Origin: Methylobacterium planeticum
Lineage (GTDB): Bacteria; Pseudomonadota; Alphaproteobacteria; Rhizobiales; Beijerinckiaceae
Length of the DNA stretch: 64,000 nucleotides
Assembly: GCF_008806345.1 (NCBI RefSeq)
Contig: NZ_VZZJ01000013.1
Coordinates: 62,001-126,000, forward strand
Direction: 5' to 3'
Positions 59,697 through 64,000 of this stretch are shown here, one piece after another. A model generated the notes under the pieces. The model saw only the letters and a program-made list of their open reading frames with translations, was not told where the DNA came from and did not search any database. The translations under genes were made by a program, and so were the position numbers. The first letter of the stretch is position 1. Every line of letters starts with the position of its first letter.

Positions 59697-61388
59697 CTAT
59701 CGGGTCCCCTGCGGCGCGGTCAGCTTCGCCATGACCTCGTCGAGGTTGAAGCTCGCCGGCTTCTGCCGCACCGGAAACTCTTTGAAGCTCTCGAGCCACT
59801 TCGCCACGACAGCCTGCGTCGGCACGACCACGAAGGAGCGGTCGAAGAACCACTTCTCGTACTCGAAGGAGCTGTCCCCACGTTCGAAGGGATCGGCCCG
59901 CAGATTGAACAGCTTGGGCGCGCGCAGATTGGTGAACTCGCGTCTCCAGACGTCGATGCCCTCGTGTTCCTGCGCCTTGAAGACGACCTTCCAATCCGCG
60001 ACCCGCACCGCGACGAGCTCGCCGTCGTCGTTCCAGTAGAGGAAGTCCCGCCGGGGCGACGTCTTCGCGCTCCCGGTGAAGAAGGGCATCAGGTTGTAGC
60101 CGTCGAGGTGGACCTTGAAGGTCTTGCCGCCGGCTTGGTAGCCCTTCAGGCACTTGGCCACGATGTCCGGCTCGCCACCCGCGGCACAGAAGGTCGGTAT
60201 GAGGTCGTAGTGCGAGAACGCCTCGTTGTGGATCGTGCCGGGCTTGATCACCTCGGGCCAGCGGATGCAGGTCGGGACGCGGTAGCCGCCCTCCCAGTTG
60301 GTCGCCTTCTCGCCACGGAACGGCGTGGTGCCGCCGTCGGGCCAGGTCATCACCTCGGCGCCGTTGTCGGTGGTGTAGACCACGATGGTGGTCTGCGCGA
60401 TGCCGAGGTCGTCGAGCGTCTTCAGGAGCTGCCCGACGTGTCCGTCGTGCTCGACCATGCCGTCGGGATAGATGCCCTTGCCGGTCTTGCCGTCCGATTC
60501 CGCCTTCAGGTGCGTGTTGACGTGCATCCGGGTCGAGTTGAAGTAGCAGAACCACGGCTTGCCGGCCTTCTGCTGGCGGTCGATGAAGTCGATGGCCGCG
60601 GCCGTCGTCTCGTCGTCGATCGTCTCCATCCGCTTCTTCGTGAGCGGCCCGGTATCCTCGATCCGGCCGTCCGCCGACGAGCGGATGACACCGCGCGGAC
60701 CGAAGCGCTTCCGGAATTCCGGGCTCTTGGGATAATCCGGGTTCTCCGGCTCCTCCTCGGCATTGAGATGGTAGAGATTGCCGAAGAACTCGTCGAAGCC
60801 GTGTGCGGTCGGGAGGAACTCGTCCTTGTCGCCGAGGTGGTTCTTCCCGAACTGCCCGGTCGCGTAGCCGAGCGGCTTGAGGAGCTCGGCGACGCTCGGG
60901 TCCTCGGCCCGCAGGCCGATATCCGCGCCGGGCAGACCGACCTTCGTGAGGCCCGTGCGGATCGGCGATTGCCCGGTGATGAAGGCGGCCCGTCCTGCCG
61001 TGCAGCTCTGCTCGCCGTACCAGTCGGTGAACATCGCCCCCTCGTTCCCGATGCGGTCGATGTTCGGGGTCCGATAACCCATGATGCCGCGATGGTAGAT
61101 GCTCGGATTGAACCATCCGATGTCGTCGCCCATGATCACGAGGATGTTGGGCTTGCCTGAAGCGGTGGCCCCTTGCGCGGGACGTGGCTGGGCCTGTGCC
61201 ATCGTCGATACCGGCGTCAGACCGGCTGTCGCCGCGAGCGTCGTGCCCGCCAGAAGCACGTTGCGCCGACTCGGGCGCGAGCGTTGGGCAGCCGGATTGC
61301 GGCCGGCCATGCCCCCGTCTCCGGCCGCTCGCCCCGGCGATGCGGTGGCCTGTCCTGACGCATCGTTCGGCAGCATGGGATCGGTCAT
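59697..61388 (-). CDS. Tat-exported type I sulfatase (arylsulfatase)
   Basis: 563 residues from ATG 61388. Tat signal SRRNVLLAGTTLAATAGL at about 40-58. The sulfatase domain opens with PNILVIMGDDIGWFNPSIYH (metal-binding Asp pair), holds the maturation motif C-T-A-G-R at Cys129-Arg133, then ATGQFGKNHLGDKDEFLPT (Lys/His) and VYTTDNGAEVMTWPDGGTTP (DNG), and ends with WKVVFKAQEHEGIDVWR. Cys129 must be turned into formylglycine by FGE; the FGE gene overlaps the start by ATGA. It hydrolyses sulfate esters in the periplasm and needs Ca2+. The true substrate is unknown. Confidence 0.96.
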   Translation of the reverse strand: MTDPMLPNDASGQATASPGRAAGDGGMAGRNPAAQRSRPSRRNVLLAGTTLAATAGLTPVSTMAQAQPRPAQGATASGKPNILVIMGDDIGWFNPSIYHRGIMGYRTPNIDRIGNEGAMFTDWYGEQSCTAGRAAFITGQSPIRTGLTKVGLPGADIGLRAEDPSVAELLKPLGYATGQFGKNHLGDKDEFLPTAHGFDEFFGNLYHLNAEEEPENPDYPKSPEFRKRFGPRGVIRSSADGRIEDTGPLTKKRMETIDDETTAAAIDFIDRQQKAGKPWFCYFNSTRMHVNTHLKAESDGKTGKGIYPDGMVEHDGHVGQLLKTLDDLGIAQTTIVVYTTDNGAEVMTWPDGGTTPFRGEKATNWEGGYRVPTCIRWPEVIKPGTIHNEAFSHYDLIPTFCAAGGEPDIVAKCLKGYQAGGKTFKVHLDGYNLMPFFTGSAKTSPRRDFLYWNDDGELVAVRVADWKVVFKAQEHEGIDVWRREFTNLRAPKLFNLRADPFERGDSSFEYEKWFFDRSFVVVPTQAVVAKWLESFKEFPVRQKPASFNLDEVMAKLTAPQGTR

Positions 61389-62356
61389 GGTCCTCTCCTG
61401 ACGCAGCGAAAGCCGATGTGGCTCGTGGAGGTGTCGATGGGGTGCGGGTGGCGCGCGGCCGGACGGTAGCGGCGGCAATAGTTCGGCGCGCACAGGTGCG
61501 AGCCGCCCTTGATCACCCGACGGGGGATCCGAATCGTTGGCTGTGCGGGGTCGTAGCTCGCGTCCTCCCGCGCCTCCCGCGGGTTCTGCGGTACGCAGCA
61601 GGCCTTCACCGCCTCGGCTGGGTGGCGATCGGTGTAGAAGTCGACCGTCCACTCCCAGACATTGCCGATCATGTCGAACAGGCCGTAGCCATTCGGCGGG
61701 AAGGCGGTCACCGGCGAGGTGCGCTCGTAGCCGTCCTGGGCGAGGTTCTGATGCGGGAAGGCGCCCTGCCAGGTATTGGCCATGTGCCGACCGCCGGGCG
61801 TGAGCGTGTCGCCCCAGGCGAACTCGGCCCCGTCCAGGCCACCGCGGGCCGCAACCTCCCACTCGGCCTCCGTCGGCAGGTCCTTGTCGGCCCAATCGGC
61901 GTAGGCTTCCGCGTCCGCATAGGCCACGTGGACGACCGGATGCTCGTCGAGGCCGGCGATGGACGAGCCAGGACCGTACGGCTTGCGCCAGTGCACGCCG
62001 AACTTGAAGCGCCACCACGAGCCCCAGTTCCGCAGGTCGACATCGCCCTTCGGCGGCTTGAAGACCAATGAGCCCGCCTGAAGCATGTGCGGCAGCGCGC
62101 CGGGATAGTCTTTCGGGTCCGGCCGCGTCTCCGCAATCGTGACGTGTCCCGTCGCGCGCACGAATTCCCGGAACTGCGCGTTCGTCACGGGGGTGGCGTC
62201 GATCCAGAACCCGTCGACGCGCACATGTCGGACCGGCGCCTCCTCCGGATAGTGCTTGTCCGATCCGATCCGGAAGGTCCCGCCGGGAACGGGCACCATG
62301 CCCGGATGGACATCCCGTGCGGCGTGCAGTCGGTCACGGGTGGGTGCATCGATCAC
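61385..62356 (-). CDS. Formylglycine-generating enzyme (sulfatase activator)
   Basis: 323 residues from GTG 62356 (GGAGG 8 bases upstream). FGE/SUMF1 fold: MVPVPGGTFRIGSDKHYPEE, DGFWIDATPVTNAQFREFVR, WRKPYGPGSSIAGLDEHPVV, LPTEAEWEVAARGGLDG, YGLFDMIGNVWEWTVDFY and KGGSHLCAPNYCRRYRPAAR. The redox cysteines Cys289 and Cys294 are spaced as in the human enzyme. It oxidises the sulfatase Cys before or during folding. It has no signal peptide, so it acts in the cytoplasm before Tat export. First gene of the operon; the next gene overlaps it by 4 bases. Confidence 0.96.
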   Translation of the reverse strand: MIDAPTRDRLHAARDVHPGMVPVPGGTFRIGSDKHYPEEAPVRHVRVDGFWIDATPVTNAQFREFVRATGHVTIAETRPDPKDYPGALPHMLQAGSLVFKPPKGDVDLRNWGSWWRFKFGVHWRKPYGPGSSIAGLDEHPVVHVAYADAEAYADWADKDLPTEAEWEVAARGGLDGAEFAWGDTLTPGGRHMANTWQGAFPHQNLAQDGYERTSPVTAFPPNGYGLFDMIGNVWEWTVDFYTDRHPAEAVKACCVPQNPREAREDASYDPAQPTIRIPRRVIKGGSHLCAPNYCRRYRPAARHPHPIDTSTSHIGFRCVRRGP

Positions 62357-62409
62357 GTCGGGACCTCCTCACCTTGGCGGCGACAGCCGTTCGACTTCCG
62401 TCAGCCGCT

Positions 62410-62634
62410 TCAGGGCGTCCAGCCGGCGCAACGGGCCGTCGTCGCTGCCGCTGGGGTTGGGTGCGCCGTCGTCCCATGACCGGACGTCCCATGACCGGAG
62501 CGGGTCTTCCTCGTCACCCCGAGCGGACCGATGCCGACCTTTGGGAAGCCAGCCGCGACCACCGCGCCGCCGCAGCCCGCGAAGGTGAGCCAGAGGGGGC
62601 CGATGGCCTCGACGCGGCATGTGCGGATGTCCAT
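62410..62634 (-). CDS. Short hydrophobic protein upstream of FGE (74 aa), possibly frameshifted
   Basis: ATG 62634 (AAGAGGC upstream) starts MDIRTCRVEAIGPLWLTFAG, then CGGAVVAAGFPKVGIGPLGV, one membrane-like segment, and then a Ser/Thr/Gly stretch. In another frame the last part, reading RRLDALKRLTEVERLSPPR and stopping at 62369, looks more like a real C-terminus, so a frameshift around 62,480-62,500 is possible, next to a 15-bp duplication of TCCCATGACCGGACG. Small and unclear. Confidence 0.35.
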   Translation of the reverse strand: MDIRTCRVEAIGPLWLTFAGCGGAVVAAGFPKVGIGPLGVTRKTRSGHGTSGHGTTAHPTPAAATTARCAGWTP

Positions 62635-62855
62635 GGGTGCCTCTTGCGTTTGGGCCGGGCCGCGGTCCCGAAAGCCTGTCCTGCGGGACTGGTCGATTGA
62701 GAGCCGCGAGCAAGCCGGCGGCGTCATCGCGTCCGAGCGATTGGTTGCAGTCTCACGAGCCCTCGTGGGCGCGACGCGATCGGCACTGGCTCGCCTCCGC
62801 CGAGGCATCTCCCGATCGCTGCAATCCTCCGCGGATCAGGGACCGGAAGTCATCT

Positions 62856-62901
62856 CTGTTACGGTTACAGCGATGACATCTCCCCGGACCCGCGCTCTAG
62901 T
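62856..62901 (+). promoter_or_regulatory. Operator-promoter, copy 5
   Basis: CTGTTACGGTTACAG (62856-62870), 2 bases, -35 ATGACA (62873-62878), 17-base spacer, -10 TCTAGT (62896-62901). It reads to the Gly-rich protein at 63112. Same order and spacing as copy 6. Confidence 0.7.
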
Positions 62902-63062
62902 GGCTGGCTACTGCCGGACCCGCCAGGATGCGGGATCGTTTGGCTGGGAGCATTCGCGCGACGCGTCGCCCGGTTGGTTCCAGCTCACGGCGAAGAGCGT
63001 CCGTCGCGCCGTTTCGCACAGCAGGCAGGTACAAGCGAAGAAACCTGTCGCAAGGGGGTGCC

Positions 63063-63100
63063 ATCGTCAGCATTCGCCAAGATCGTCAGCATTCGCCAAG
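63063..63100. repeat. 19-bp exact tandem duplication upstream of the Gly-rich gene
   Basis: ATCGTCAGCATTCGCCAAG occurs twice without a gap (63063-63081 and 63082-63100), directly before the GGGAG ribosome site of the gene at 63112. Confidence 0.95.
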
Positions 63101-63111
63101 GGAGTGACGCC

Positions 63112-63507
63112 ATGAAGGAGCTCGTCCTTGCAACCACCGCCTTCGCCGCCCTGCTCCTGACGAGCGTGACGGCAGACGCGCGCGGCTTCCGCGGCGGGGG
63201 TGGCTTTCACGGGGGCGGCTTTCACGGTGGCGGCTTCCGCGGTGGCAGGGTGGCCGGCGTCCGTGGTGGTTACCGTGGCGGGTTCAGAGGCCCTCGGGGC
63301 GGCGTCGCCGGCGGATACCGCGGCGGCTACGGGCGATATGGGTACAGTCGGGCTGGCCGCTACGGATATGGCGGCTACGGCTTGGCCGCGGCCGGCGTTG
63401 GTGCGGCCGCCGCCTACGGTCTCGGCAGTGCCGCCTACCGCGCGGGATGCGGGCCTTACCGCCACTACGATTCCTATTCAGGCACTTGCCGTCCCTACGG
63501 CTACTGA
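63112..63507 (+). CDS. Exported Gly/Arg/Tyr-rich repeat protein
   Basis: 131 residues from ATG 63112 (GGGAG upstream). Signal peptide 1-22 (LVLATTAFAALLLTSVTADA). The mature protein is made of GGGFHGGGFRGG- and GGYRGGYGRYGY-like repeats, then a small hydrophobic segment (GLAAAGVGAAAAYGLGS) and a Cys-containing end GCGPYRHYDSYSGTCRPYGY. This end is a relative of the GCG/CRPN signature of the next gene. Low-complexity secreted proteins of this type may coat the surface or bind metals. It is driven by the motif-linked promoter 62856-62901. Confidence 0.85.
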   Translation: MKELVLATTAFAALLLTSVTADARGFRGGGGFHGGGFHGGGFRGGRVAGVRGGYRGGFRGPRGGVAGGYRGGYGRYGYSRAGRYGYGGYGLAAAGVGAAAAYGLGSAAYRAGCGPYRHYDSYSGTCRPYGY

Positions 63508-63629
63508 CCGATCGCTGGCCGGAGCGAGGTCGCGTTGCGGACATCGTCAGCCCGTGCGACTGCCGGCGAAGTCTGATGCCGTGCACCGACAGGCGGAACG
63601 GGCCGCAGATCCGAGGCTCGAAGTCAACA

Positions 63630-63675
63630 CTGTAACCGTTACGGCGCTGACATCGGTCCCGACCGACGCTCTAGT
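63630..63675 (+). promoter_or_regulatory. Operator-promoter, copy 6
   Basis: CTGTAACCGTTACGG (63630-63644), 2 bases, -35 CTGACA (63647-63652), 17-base spacer, -10 TCTAGT (63670-63675). It reads to the GCG_CRPN-like protein at 63777, leaving a leader of about 95 bases. Confidence 0.72.
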
Positions 63676-63776
63676 CCACGTTCCGTATCGCATCCCAGGA
63701 GGGGACGCGATGGTCGGGATGAATGCCGGCGCGACCGCCGACTTGGTCGGCGTCGGCCCACGCTGGAGAGCACGTG

Positions 63777-64000
63777 ATGCGACGCATGGGATGGCTGGCG
63801 TTCGCTGCCCTGGCCTTTGGGGCCTGGCTCGGGATGGGCTCGCTCGAGAAGGGGCGGATCGGTGTTGAAACGGCAGCGGCGGCGGGCGGTTGCGGCCCCG
63901 GCTTCCACCGTGGGCCTTATGGCGGGTGCCGGCCGAACGTCTACGGCGGCTACTACGGCGCGCCGGGCTATTACCGGGGAGGCGTGTACGGGTATCGTCG
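63777..64000 (+). CDS. Exported GCG_CRPN-type protein (3' end beyond window)
   Basis: ATG 63777 (GGAGAG upstream; GTG 63774 is possible). The first 74 residues are visible. Signal peptide GWLAFAALAFGAWLGMGSLE (about 5-24), then GCGPGFHRGPYGGCRPN, the signature prefix of the GCG_CRPN family, followed by a Gly/Tyr repeat (VYGGYYGAPGYYRGG). The gene runs off the window. It shares the promoter layout of the Gly-rich gene upstream. Confidence 0.88.
   Translation, partial: MRRMGWLAFAALAFGAWLGMGSLEKGRIGVETAAAAGGCGPGFHRGPYGGCRPNVYGGYYGAPGYYRGGVYGYR

Larger units (their letters stand above)
62635..63111. other. Control region between the FGE operon and the Gly-rich gene
   Basis: Contains copy 5 of the operator-promoter (62856-62901), pointing to the Gly-rich protein gene, and the 19-bp repeat at 63063-63100. 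No other gene supported. A leader of about 200 bases separates promoter and gene. Confidence 0.55.

Overview
The window looks like chromosomal DNA of a very GC-rich alphaproteobacterium, most likely Methylobacterium or a close relative (Hyphomicrobiales). The grounds are extreme third-position GC, intracellular and extracellular polyhydroxybutyrate depolymerases, a GCG_CRPN-type secreted protein, large PAS-rich hybrid kinases and a MoxR/DUF58/vWA operon resembling methylotroph mxaRSACKL. The genus is inferred from gene content only. I saw no tRNA, rRNA, CRISPR array, phage or insertion sequence.

Bases 1-3,500: nitrogen/cyanate module. It holds the end of a NitT/TauT-type ABC ATPase, a PAS-containing sigma-54 activator, an inverted-repeat activator site, a textbook -24/-12 promoter and cyanase (cynS). 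A deletion scar between promoter and cynS keeps the start of a CmpA/NrtA-like binding protein.

Bases 3,500-31,000: housekeeping and accessory genes. They include an extracellular PHB depolymerase, many small exported or membrane proteins, an MFS exporter, a Cache protein, phaZ, a ZnuD-like TonB receptor with Zur-like sites, an EamA transporter, an adenylate cyclase, an App1 phosphatase, a diguanylate cyclase, 5-formyl-THF cyclo-ligase, a TAXI binding protein and a siderophore receptor. Three short-period tandem repeats (13, 17 and 18 bp) sit between genes, and a candidate small RNA ends at 7,993.

Bases 31,500-42,800: four hybrid histidine kinases of related design (PAS/GAF or CHASE3, HisKA, HATPase, receiver). 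One is preceded 4 bases upstream by a lone ParD-like antitoxin.

Bases 42,900-64,000: the most interesting part. An unrecognised SPRLRRFL-type two-domain protein and a DUF3302-HlyD-(DUF1254/DUF1214)x2 operon on the plus strand converge on minus-strand genes: MoxR-DUF58-DUF4381-vWA-vWA-TPR-BatD, an outer-membrane barrel, and a tightly coupled operon for formylglycine-generating enzyme, Tat-exported sulfatase, HAD phosphatase, a 47-residue protein, two PRC-barrel proteins and a DUF4344 peptidase. Six copies of CTGTWACSGTTACRG are scattered through this block. Three of them sit exactly 2 bp upstream of an nTGACA -35 box. I propose one regulon building an envelope system in which a MoxR/vWA machine and FGE mature periplasmic metalloenzymes; the functional part is hypothesis.
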